NCBI GenBank assembly: GCA_020438355.1
Contig: JAGQUT010000014.1
Location: 1 to 52,040 of the forward strand
DNA length: 52,040 nt
Source of the DNA: Solirubrobacterales bacterium
Lineage (GTDB): Bacteria > Actinomycetota > Thermoleophilia > Solirubrobacterales > 70-9
Reading direction: 5' to 3'
The translations under genes were made by a program, and so were the position numbers. Below, piece by piece: positions 35,789 through 42,730 of this stretch (its first letter is position 1; every line of letters starts with the position of its first letter). The notes beneath the pieces are model-generated. The model was not told the origin of the DNA, made no database searches, and saw only the letters and a program-made list of their open reading frames with translations.

Positions 35789-35850
35789 GTTAGGAAACTG
35801 GCGGTCGGGTAACTCAAGAGCGTCCAAGGAAATGCCCTCGGGGGCATTTC
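35789..35850 (+). promoter_or_regulatory. shared GTTAGGAAAC element and leader hairpin before family protein 3
   Basis: GTTAGGAAAC at 35789-35798 recurs upstream of family protein 4 (36770-36779). A nine-base-pair hairpin follows: GAAATGCCC at 35829-35837 and GGGCATTTC at 35842-35850, ending seven bases before the AAGGAGG of the next gene. It could terminate the previous transcript or act as an attenuator. Confidence 0.4.
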
Positions 35851-35866
35851 GGCTTAAGGAGGCTCT

Positions 35867-36691
35867 GTGCTTAACCCGAAACGAATCGCCGGGCTGGTCT
35901 GCCTGGCCGTCCTGTCCGCCATGTTCGGGGCTGGCGTGGGAACCGCAACTGCGGCCAATGAATCCATCTCCCTGAAGACGACCATCCTGCCCAAGGGCAA
36001 GCTGTACAAGAAGCGCAGCGTGCCCGGAAAGATGCAGCTGTCGGTCCAGGTACAGGCACCCTCAGCGAAGATCAACCCCCTCAAGAGGGCTGTGATTCGT
36101 TTTCCCCGCGACATGAGTTTCAACCCGAACAACCGTCGCACCCCGGTCTGTTCGGACAAGAAGCTTGGCCCCACCTCGAATCTGGCGGCTGGCATTGCCG
36201 GGACCGTGAAGAATTGCCCCCGGTCGGTAATCGGAACCGGTACCGCCAAGATCTACCTGGCCAAGGTCAACACTCCTGCCGCACTGGTTGGTGATCCCCA
36301 GCTGATCATCTTCAACGCAGGCAAGGACAAGCGTGGCAACGCGAAGATCAAGATCTACGCATTCTCGAAGACCACCAACGTCGGTGTCCTGATGCGCGGT
36401 TCCCTCAGCCGCACGGGTGTGATCAATGTGTTCATTCCCGTACTCAGCAACGACTCGGCGACCGCCAGCTTCGTCCTGGCCATTCCCGGTCCGCCAATAA
36501 AGGATGGTGGCAAGACCTTCCGCGGACGCGACGGTCGGTACATCCGGATCAAGTGCTCGAAGGGCAAGTGGGTGAGCAGCGGCACATTCACCCTCGGTGA
36601 GAGGTCCTACCCGGGCGGGACGCCGACAGGACCGTCAACCACCGTCAAGACCAAGCCCTCCGCCCAGAAGTGCAGAGGTGCCCGCGGCTGA
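35867..36691 (+). CDS. four-cysteine secreted family protein 3 (lacks C-terminal domain)
   Basis: The shortest copy (274 residues). It starts at a GTG well placed after AAGGAGG and has a signal peptide (AGLVCLAVLSAMFGAGVGTATA). The core is complete: IRFPRDMSFNPNN, first Cys pair (TPVCSD, NCPRSVIGTG), IFNAGKDKRGNAKIKIYAFSKTTN, SNDSATASF, second Cys pair (IKCSKG, QKCRG). It stops directly after the last cysteine, so the C-terminal Ig-like domain found in the other copies is absent. I see no remnant of that domain before the terminator, which suggests an old loss or an original short form. Confidence 0.8.
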   Translation: MLNPKRIAGLVCLAVLSAMFGAGVGTATAANESISLKTTILPKGKLYKKRSVPGKMQLSVQVQAPSAKINPLKRAVIRFPRDMSFNPNNRRTPVCSDKKLGPTSNLAAGIAGTVKNCPRSVIGTGTAKIYLAKVNTPAALVGDPQLIIFNAGKDKRGNAKIKIYAFSKTTNVGVLMRGSLSRTGVINVFIPVLSNDSATASFVLAIPGPPIKDGGKTFRGRDGRYIRIKCSKGKWVSSGTFTLGERSYPGGTPTGPSTTVKTKPSAQKCRGARG

Positions 36692-36716
36692 CCGGGCGAC
36701 ACATTGCGGATTGTCG

Positions 36717-36745
36717 AAAGGGCCGGGAAAAGCTCCCGGCCCTTT
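36717..36745 (+). terminator. intrinsic terminator after family protein 3
   Basis: A perfect 12-base-pair stem, AAAGGGCCGGGA at 36717-36728 with TCCCGGCCCTTT at 36734-36745, around a five-base loop. Confidence 0.85.
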
Positions 36746-36769
36746 CGGTGCCCGTGACCGAATGATTCC

Positions 36770-36783
36770 GTTAGGAAACGTTT
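36770..36783 (+). promoter_or_regulatory. GTTAGGAAAC element upstream of family protein 4
   Basis: The ten bases at 36770-36779 are identical to those at 35789-35798. Here they run into AAACGTTT (36776-36783), a perfect eight-base palindrome. GGAAAC resembles the -35 element of ECF sigma promoters, but a matching -10 is not obvious. Confidence 0.35.
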
Positions 36784-36870
36784 ACCGTCCAACGAGTGCA
36801 AAGATTGAGTGACTGGGTAGGGGATTGGTAAGGGCCTGCCGGCAGGGCGGCCCAACAGAGAGGAGCAATC

Positions 36871-38022
36871 ATGACCAAATTGAGGACGTTCGCATCGACA
36901 GTCGGTGTCGCCCTCCTTGGGCTGACGATCTTCTCTTCTGCCGCATCAGCGGAGGGAGAGTCGATCACGCTCAAGACAGTGGTAAAGCCGCTCGGAGGCA
37001 AGCTCTACAAGGAGGTGAGGGTACCTGCCAGCACTTCGGTCTCCGCGCAGGTCAACACGCCACCTTCCTCTCCGAAAGTCAATCCGCTCAAGCGGGCCGT
37101 CATGCGATTTCCGACTGATCTGACCTACAACCCGAACAACAGGAAGACGCCCGTCTGCCCCGACAGTGCTCTAGGCACGCAGTCGAACCTGGCGGCCGGA
37201 GTCGCAGCTACCGTGAAGTTGTGCCCGAGGTCCGTGATCGGCAACGGAACCGCGGAAATCTACCTGGCGAAAATCAACACGCCGGCCGCGCTGATCTCGG
37301 ATCCGCAGATGGTGATCTTCAACGGGGGTCGTGACGGGAACGGGAACGCGAGAATGAAGATTTACGCGTACTCGAAGTCCACGAATTCGGGAATCCTGAT
37401 GACCGGATCGCTTACACGCAAGGGAATCCAGAACGTAGCGATCCCCGTCTTGAGCAACGACTCGGGGACAGCGAACTTCGTGCTTCGGATTCCGGGGCCG
37501 CCGATGACGGTGGAAGACCCGGCATCACCCACCGGCACCAGCATCATCAAGGGGCTCGACCCAGCCTATGCGCGTACGAAGTGCTCGAGTGGCAAATGGG
37601 TGAACCGCGGCACGTTCACTCTGGGCGAGAGGGCTTACCCCTCGGGAACCGACACCGGACCCGAAACTACGGTTGAGGCTACGCCCTACACAGAGTTCTG
37701 CAAGGGTCTGCCCGGACGGGCCAAGCTGACCAACGCAAAGGCAAGGGGACCGAAGTTCCTCCGTCGAGGTACGCGGAAGGTATTCCGGGTCACGGTTCGA
37801 AACCGCGGTACGGCGACCGCTCGCAACGTGAAAGTCAGGGTCAGCGGCTTTGGCCGTGGGCAGGCTCGCACGGCCAAGATCGCTCCCGGCAAGTGGCGGA
37901 CGATCAGGGTGCGGGTGAGGATCACCGGACCAAAGGGTCGTGCCGGCAGGATCGTCTTCCGCGTCAGCGGTAAGGGCACCGGCATCCGGACCGCCACCCG
38001 GGTGCGCATCGCACGCAGATGA
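36871..38022 (+). CDS. four-cysteine secreted family protein 4
   Basis: A 383-residue paralogue with signal peptide (STVGVALLGLTIFSSAASA). It carries the full family core: MRFPTDLTYNPNNRKTPVC, KLCPRSVIGNG, IFNGGRDGNGNARMKIYAYSKSTNSG, SNDSGTANF, then YARTKCSSGKW and EFCKG. The C-terminal Ig-like domain is strongly basic (KARGPKFLRRGTRKVFRVTVRNRG) and ends in ATRVRIARR. GAGAGGAG precedes the ATG. It has its own upstream region with the GTTAGGAAAC element and its own terminator, so it is an independent transcription unit. Function unknown. Confidence 0.8.
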   Translation: MTKLRTFASTVGVALLGLTIFSSAASAEGESITLKTVVKPLGGKLYKEVRVPASTSVSAQVNTPPSSPKVNPLKRAVMRFPTDLTYNPNNRKTPVCPDSALGTQSNLAAGVAATVKLCPRSVIGNGTAEIYLAKINTPAALISDPQMVIFNGGRDGNGNARMKIYAYSKSTNSGILMTGSLTRKGIQNVAIPVLSNDSGTANFVLRIPGPPMTVEDPASPTGTSIIKGLDPAYARTKCSSGKWVNRGTFTLGERAYPSGTDTGPETTVEATPYTEFCKGLPGRAKLTNAKARGPKFLRRGTRKVFRVTVRNRGTATARNVKVRVSGFGRGQARTAKIAPGKWRTIRVRVRITGPKGRAGRIVFRVSGKGTGIRTATRVRIARR

Positions 38023-38046
38023 ACAGGTAGGTTGTCTGCACCTGAG

Positions 38047-38081
38047 CGGCCGGAGGGCTTTTGGAGCCTTCCGGCCGTTTT
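38047..38081 (+). terminator. intrinsic terminator after family protein 4
   Basis: CGGCCGGAGGGC at 38047-38058 pairs with GCCTTCCGGCCG at 38066-38077 with one G-U pair, followed by TTTT. Confidence 0.85.
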
Positions 38082-38210
38082 CTGTTCGGCTGCATTTAAG
38101 GTTTTGTAAACAGCGAAACAAAGCCGTACCGAGCGGGTATCTATCAGTGACGGGTCGCACAGAGAGGCGGCGCGTCGTTCTCTCCAAGCCCACATGATTG
38201 AGGTCAGAAA

Positions 38211-39326
38211 ATGAATTCCCTGAAGAAATACATAGCCCTCGCAATCGCGGTGGTCGTCCCCTTCGCCCTGGTCTCCAGCGCGAATGCCGCCGACGAAACC
38301 GTGACTGCCACCAGCGAACTCGCTCCCCGAAGCGGACCCTTCTACAAGGAAGCGACCGTCGCCTCGAACCTGAAGGTTCGCGCCGAGGTCACCACTCCGC
38401 CTTCGTCGCCCAAGGTCAACCCGATGAAGAACGTGAAGATCACGTTCCCCAAGGGCATGACTTTCAGGCCGAACAACTAGAAGACGCCGGTTTGCCCCGA
38501 TAGCAAGCTGAGCCAGTCATCGAATCTGGCGAGTCCCTCGACCGTCCTGAGCTCCTGCTCGAAGTCGGTTGTCGGTACCGGTACTGCTGCCATCTACCTG
38601 GCGAAGATCAACCAGCCCGGTGCGCTGATCTCGGACCCGATTCTGATCGCCTTCAACGCTGGCAAGAACAACAGCGGTCAGCCGATGATGAAGATCTACG
38701 GCTACTCGAAGACCACCAACGTCGGCATCCTGATGAACGGCACCCTGAAGGGTGAAGTTCTGGACATCGCCGTTCCGGTCCTCAGTAACGACTCGGCCGT
38801 CAAGTACTTCGAGCTGAGCTTCCCCGGTCCGGACCTGAACCGTCCCGACATCAACGTTCAGACCCGCGGTCTTGACCCGAACTACGTCCAGGCCATGTGC
38901 TCCAGCAGCCCGCTGAAGACGAATGCTGTCTTCGAGCTCGGCGAGCGCACCTACCCGGGCGGTCAGCCGACCACCCCCACCACCACGGTCACTTCCCCCG
39001 AGACCACTCAGCCCTGCACCGGTAACGCCGGCAAGGCCAAGCTCGGCGGAATGAAGGTCAATGGTCCGAGCGCCGTCAAGAACGGTCGTAAGGGTGCCTT
39101 CAAGGTCACCGTCAAGAACAACGGCACCGCCACCGCCAAGAGCGTGGTCGTGACGTCAAACCGCGGCGGCAAGGCCAACGCTGGCAACATCGCCCCCGGC
39201 AAGTCCAAGACCGTCACCGTGAAGAGCACGATCCGCGGCAAGAAGGGCGCCAAGGTGGCCGTCAAGTTCACCGCGAAGTCCGGCAACGTCAAGTCGAGCG
39301 TGACCAAGAAGGTCCGCGTCAAGTAA
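38211..39326 (+). pseudogene. four-cysteine secreted family protein 5, interrupted by one in-frame TAG
   Basis: The ATG at 38211 opens a signal peptide (LAIAVVVPFALVSSANA) and the family core, but codon 90 (38478-38480) is TAG. Paralogues have Arg or Lys here (NPNNRKTPVC in copy 4), so a single base change from AGG or AAG explains it. After the TAG the frame stays open and fully conserved to 39326, with all four cysteines, SKTTN, SNDSA and the C-terminal Ig-like domain (372 codons in all including the stop). The lack of any further decay indicates a very recent mutation, a sequencing error, or stop-codon readthrough. Nucleotide similarity to copy 1 is high, especially in the last third. Confidence 0.8.
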
Positions 39327-39349
39327 GACTGCCTCAATCAACAGCGAAG

Positions 39350-39376
39350 AAGGGCGGCCTCAGGGCCGCCCTTTTT
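39350..39376. terminator. intrinsic terminator after family protein 5
   Basis: AAGGGCGGCC at 39350-39359 pairs with GGCCGCCCTT at 39364-39373 and is followed by a run of T (39372-39376). It lies between convergent genes and its left flank is purine-rich, so it may also serve the exonuclease gene on the other strand. Confidence 0.85.
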
Positions 39377-39413
39377 CGTGCATCAACCGGCATCCGGTTG
39401 CTTCGGCGTCAGC

Positions 39414-40229
39414 TCAGTTAGAGGCGAGCTTTTTCTCGTCAAGTTCGACGCTGACCGGGCAGTGGTCGGAGCCCAACACGTCATTGTGGATCTCGGCTCC
39501 GGTGATCACATCGCGGAGCCGTTCGGAGGCCAGGAAGTAATCGATCCTCCAGCCGGCGTTGCGTTCGCGTGCCTTTGACATGTAGGACCACCAGGAGTAG
39601 TGGCCATTGCCCTCGGTGAAAAGGCGGAAAGTGTCGATGAAGCCTGCGTCCAGGAAGTTCTGGAAACCCTGCCGCTCCTCGTCGGTGAAGCCGTGCTCGC
39701 CCTTGTTGGCCTTCGGATTGGCCAGGTCCTCCTCGGTATGGGCGACGTTCATGTCACCGCAGACCAGAACGGGCTTTTTCGCGTCGAGCATCTTCATGTG
39801 GTGAAGCAGGGCCGGGTCCCACTGCTTCTCCCTCAGGCCAAGCCGCGAAAGGTCACGCTTGGCGTTGGGGACGTAGGTCGTAACCAGGAAGAAGTTGTCG
39901 TACTCGGCCGTGATCACCCTTCCCTCGGCGCGGGGATCACCGTAGGAGTCGTTGTGAAGGTTGTATTCGTCGGAGATCTCGGCAGCGAAGTCATTCAGGA
40001 CCGCGATCGGCTTCGGCTTCGTGAAGATTGACGTGCCCGAGTAGCCCTTCTTCTCGGCCGAATTCCAGTACTCCTCGTAGTGGGGGAGGTCGACCTCGGC
40101 CTGACCCTGTTCCGCCTTGGTCTCCTGCATGCAGAAGATGTCCGGATCGTACTTTTCAACGAAGGAACCGAAGTCGCCTTTCCGGATCACTGCCCGGATT
40201 CCATTCACGTTCCAAGAGAAGATCTTCAT
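39414..40229 (-). CDS. xthA: exodeoxyribonuclease III
   Basis: A 271-residue EEP-fold nuclease. Motifs in order: MKIFSWNVNGIRA (Asn metal ligand), CMQETKA (catalytic Glu), TTYVPNA (Tyr), CGDMNVAHTEEDL (Asp/Asn), WRIDYFLAS (Asp) and LGSDHCPV (catalytic His). It acts as an AP endonuclease and 3'-5' exonuclease in base excision repair, in the cytoplasm. All catalytic residues are intact and the length is typical (about 260-270). It converges on the four-cysteine family and has its own divergent upstream gap of about 57 bases with the glycosidase gene. Confidence 0.96.
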   Translation of the reverse strand: MKIFSWNVNGIRAVIRKGDFGSFVEKYDPDIFCMQETKAEQGQAEVDLPHYEEYWNSAEKKGYSGTSIFTKPKPIAVLNDFAAEISDEYNLHNDSYGDPRAEGRVITAEYDNFFLVTTYVPNAKRDLSRLGLREKQWDPALLHHMKMLDAKKPVLVCGDMNVAHTEEDLANPKANKGEHGFTDEERQGFQNFLDAGFIDTFRLFTEGNGHYSWWSYMSKARERNAGWRIDYFLASERLRDVITGAEIHNDVLGSDHCPVSVELDEKKLASN

Positions 40230-40286
40230 CGGAGAGGGAGCCTACTCAGCCGGGTAGAATGGACGCATGGAGGTGGGGAGGTGATC

Positions 40287-42419
40287 GTGAAAGCGGTCAG
40301 GAAGACCATGTGTGGGGCTGGGCTGGCTCTGGTGACTGCCGCCTCACTGATGATCCCTGCCACCTCGCATGCCGGCGACGAGTCCTGGGCGACAACCCGC
40401 ATGGGCGATTACAGGATCATCATTTCCAACGCTCCTTTCGGGTTCACGGTCAGAAAGGGAAAGAAATCCGTGCTTGGGGGCCTCGGCAAGGGGTTCACGA
40501 AGAACGGCATCCAGTACGCGACGCTCGGGTTCACCCCCGGGCGCCCGGCGGAACTGGACCCGCCGGTCCTGGACGGAACGGAAGAAGAGCCCACCTCCGG
40601 CCCGAGCTACCGGGCCACGGGTACAGGGGGGATCGCATGGTTCGGGCCTGATTACTTCGAAGCGAGGCCGTTCACGAACTCACCGACGAAGCGCAGGATG
40701 AGCCTCAGCTTCGAGCTGGAGCCGGACGGCAGCCTCTCGATCAAGGCGGGAATGCTGAAAGGCAGGGCTGGCTCCGTCTTCATGGGGTTCCGCACAGCGG
40801 GAGACGAGGCATTTCACGGCTTCGGCGGACGACGGGAAGGGACCGACCTTCGGGGCTCTGACATTCGCAGCTGGGTGCTCGACTACCGCTACCCGGACCC
40901 GACCACGGCCTACTACGCGCCGATTCCCGGCTTCCTCTCCTCCCGGGGATACGGTCTTCTGCTGCGTGGTGACCGGATCAGCCGCTGGAGAATGGCAAGT
41001 GACTCCCCGAACGCCTGGCGGGTCAGCACCCCGGCCAGCGGGATGAAGATCAGCCTGGTGGCGGGATCGAAGCGAAAGGTTCTTCGCAGCATCACCAGCC
41101 TAACGGGCCGCCACCGGGTTCCACCGAACTGGTCGACGGGTGTCACTCTCTCCCGGACAATCGGGATCATCGGTGACGCCGGCGGCAAGTACCAGGGAAG
41201 GGTCGAGTCGGACCTCGAGAAGATCGCCCAGGCTGACTTCCCGATCGCTTCCTACGCTTTCGAGGGATGGCAGGCCCTGCCGATGGATTTCGTCCGGCAG
41301 ACGATCACTGATCTCAAGGCGCGCGGGATCAGGTCGATTCTCTACCTGCGTTCCTTCGTTTCCAACGATGTCGCCGGGACAGAGGGGCCGGGCACCTTCG
41401 ACCAGGCGATCAACCAGGGACTGGTGGCCACCCGCGCGAACGGCGAGCCTTTCCTGCTGCCATCGCCGTTCCCCGGTGCCCAGGCCGCGGTCATCGACTT
41501 CACAGACCCGAAGGCTGTGAGGTGGTGGCGCGAGCGGGTGTGGGCCCTGCTCGACACCGGTGCTGACGGTTTCATGAACGACTTCGGGGAACAGGTTGAA
41601 GCCGGAATGAAGTTTCACGACGGGACCCCCGCCGGAGTGATGCATAACCGCTACCCGGCGCTCCAGGCGAAGGTGACGAGGCAGGCAATCGACTCCTGGG
41701 AGAAACGGAACCCTGGCAGGAAGGCGTTCTTCTTTCAGAGGGCTGGATTCGCTGGCAGCCTCGCCTCGCAGAGATGGGAGAACGCCCAGTTCCCCGCGGA
41801 TGAGACCGTGGACTGGCTGCCGGACGCCGGGTTGCCCTCGATCATCCCCGACATGCTCAACCGGGCCATTCTCGGGGCCCCCGGTTTCTCGACAGACATC
41901 GGCGGTTACTCGCAGTTTCGGATCGGGCAGCCGTTCATGCCGGTCGCCAGCCCGGAGTTGTTCACCCGCTGGGCACAGGCTGGCGCATTCATGCCCTTCT
42001 TCAGGGTTCACAACTCCGGGCTGAGCGGAGCCATGATGCCCTGGGACTACTCGGAGGAAACCCAGGCGGTCTGGAAGGAGACGGTCGCCCTTCACAACCG
42101 CTCCAGACCTCTGATGAGGAGGCTCTGGCGGAATTTCGTGAAGACCGGGGTCCCGATGGTCCGTCCGATGTACATGGCGGGAGGGATCGGACCGAAGGAC
42201 CCGAGCAACGATGACCAGTGGATGGTCGGTGAGAACCTGCTGGTTGCCCCGGTGGTGACCGAGGGGGCCACCAGTCGCGAGGTGCGACTGCCTGCGGGAT
42301 GCTGGAAGCGCGAAGGGACGGGCCCGGCGCTCGACGGCAGGGCAACCGTCACCGTCGACGCCCCGGTCAACGAGTTGCCCTGGTTTACCCGCTGCGGTAC
42401 GAGTCCGCTGGGCAACTGA
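40287..42419 (+). CDS. secreted glycoside hydrolase family 31
   Basis: About 710 residues with a signal peptide (CGAGLALVTAASLMIPATSHA). The GH31 nucleophile is the Asp in DGFMNDFGEQ and the acid/base Asp is in FSTDIGGYSQF; HNRYPALQ and FFRVHN are further landmarks. Overall it resembles the YihQ-like branch of GH31, but the segment where sulfoquinovosidases place their sulfonate-binding Arg and Trp reads ASYAFEGWQALPMDF and lacks that motif, so the substrate is probably another alpha-glycoside. The start is GTG 40287 (or GTG 40281), just after GGGGAGG; the longer frame crosses the exonuclease gene. It acts outside the cell. Confidence 0.88.
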   Translation: MKAVRKTMCGAGLALVTAASLMIPATSHAGDESWATTRMGDYRIIISNAPFGFTVRKGKKSVLGGLGKGFTKNGIQYATLGFTPGRPAELDPPVLDGTEEEPTSGPSYRATGTGGIAWFGPDYFEARPFTNSPTKRRMSLSFELEPDGSLSIKAGMLKGRAGSVFMGFRTAGDEAFHGFGGRREGTDLRGSDIRSWVLDYRYPDPTTAYYAPIPGFLSSRGYGLLLRGDRISRWRMASDSPNAWRVSTPASGMKISLVAGSKRKVLRSITSLTGRHRVPPNWSTGVTLSRTIGIIGDAGGKYQGRVESDLEKIAQADFPIASYAFEGWQALPMDFVRQTITDLKARGIRSILYLRSFVSNDVAGTEGPGTFDQAINQGLVATRANGEPFLLPSPFPGAQAAVIDFTDPKAVRWWRERVWALLDTGADGFMNDFGEQVEAGMKFHDGTPAGVMHNRYPALQAKVTRQAIDSWEKRNPGRKAFFFQRAGFAGSLASQRWENAQFPADETVDWLPDAGLPSIIPDMLNRAILGAPGFSTDIGGYSQFRIGQPFMPVASPELFTRWAQAGAFMPFFRVHNSGLSGAMMPWDYSEETQAVWKETVALHNRSRPLMRRLWRNFVKTGVPMVRPMYMAGGIGPKDPSNDDQWMVGENLLVAPVVTEGATSREVRLPAGCWKREGTGPALDGRATVTVDAPVNELPWFTRCGTSPLGN

Positions 42420-42436
42420 CCGTAGCCCGGGTCGAG

Positions 42437-42520
42437 TGCGGCTGAGAGGAGTCGAACCTCCACGTTCTTGCGAACACAGGCACCTGAAGCCTGCGCGTCT
42501 ACCAGTTCCGCCACAGCCGC
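42437..42520 (-). tRNA. tRNA-Leu (anticodon CAG)
   Basis: On the minus strand the 84-base sequence opens with acceptor GCGGCTG, has a class II long variable arm (GTTCGCAAGAAC region), the anticodon loop CTTCAGG with CAG at 42484-42486, and a T arm GGTTCGACTCC, closing with CAGCCGC plus discriminator A. CCA is not encoded. Confidence 0.95.
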
Positions 42521-42601
42521 GCGGAGGCGGGACTCTATCGGAATTGAGTGATCCGGCTCACCTTCAACCGGGCCGTCAAATTGTTAGAATGCGCGCCACG
42601 C

Positions 42602-42674
42602 GCCGCTATCGTCCAGGGGTCTAGGACGCCGGATTCTCAGTCCGGAAACCGGGGTTCGAATCCCCGTAGCGGTA
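42602..42674 (+). tRNA. tRNA-Glu (anticodon CTC)
   Basis: A 73-base cloverleaf: acceptor GCCGCTA with TAGCGGT (a G-U first pair, usual in actinobacterial tRNA-Glu), D arm GTCC...GGAC, anticodon arm CCGGA-TTCTCAG-TCCGG with CTC, T arm CGGGG-TTCGAAT-CCCCG and discriminator A. CCA is not encoded. A terminator follows directly. Confidence 0.95.
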
Positions 42675-42681
42675 CCTCCCG

Positions 42682-42706
42682 AAAGCCCGCCCTTCCGGCG
42701 GGTTTT
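42682..42706 (+). terminator. intrinsic terminator after tRNA-Glu
   Basis: AAAGCCCGCC pairs with GGCGGGTTTT (one G-U) around CTTCC and runs into TTTTTCTTTTT. It ends the tRNA transcript just before the amine oxidase ribosome site. Confidence 0.88.
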
Positions 42707-42730
42707 TCTTTTTCAGGGGAGAATGAGTCC

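Noticed and set aside
38478-38480. TAG read as pyrrolysine or programmed recoding
   Set aside because: Paralogues have Arg/Lys here, no recoding structure or pyl gene is visible, and a point mutation or base error is simpler.
40287-42419. GH31 enzyme as a sulfoquinovosidase
   Set aside because: The sulfonate-binding motif is not found in the expected segment and no sulfoglycolysis genes are near.
42437-42674. tRNA pair as an attachment site of an integrated element
   Set aside because: I see no integrase, no direct repeat of the tRNA ends, and no change in composition on either side.
42548-42730. Upstream extension of the amine oxidase frame through the tRNA-Glu gene
   Set aside because: It would translate a tRNA and its terminator; a GTG with a ribosome site directly precedes the Tat signal.
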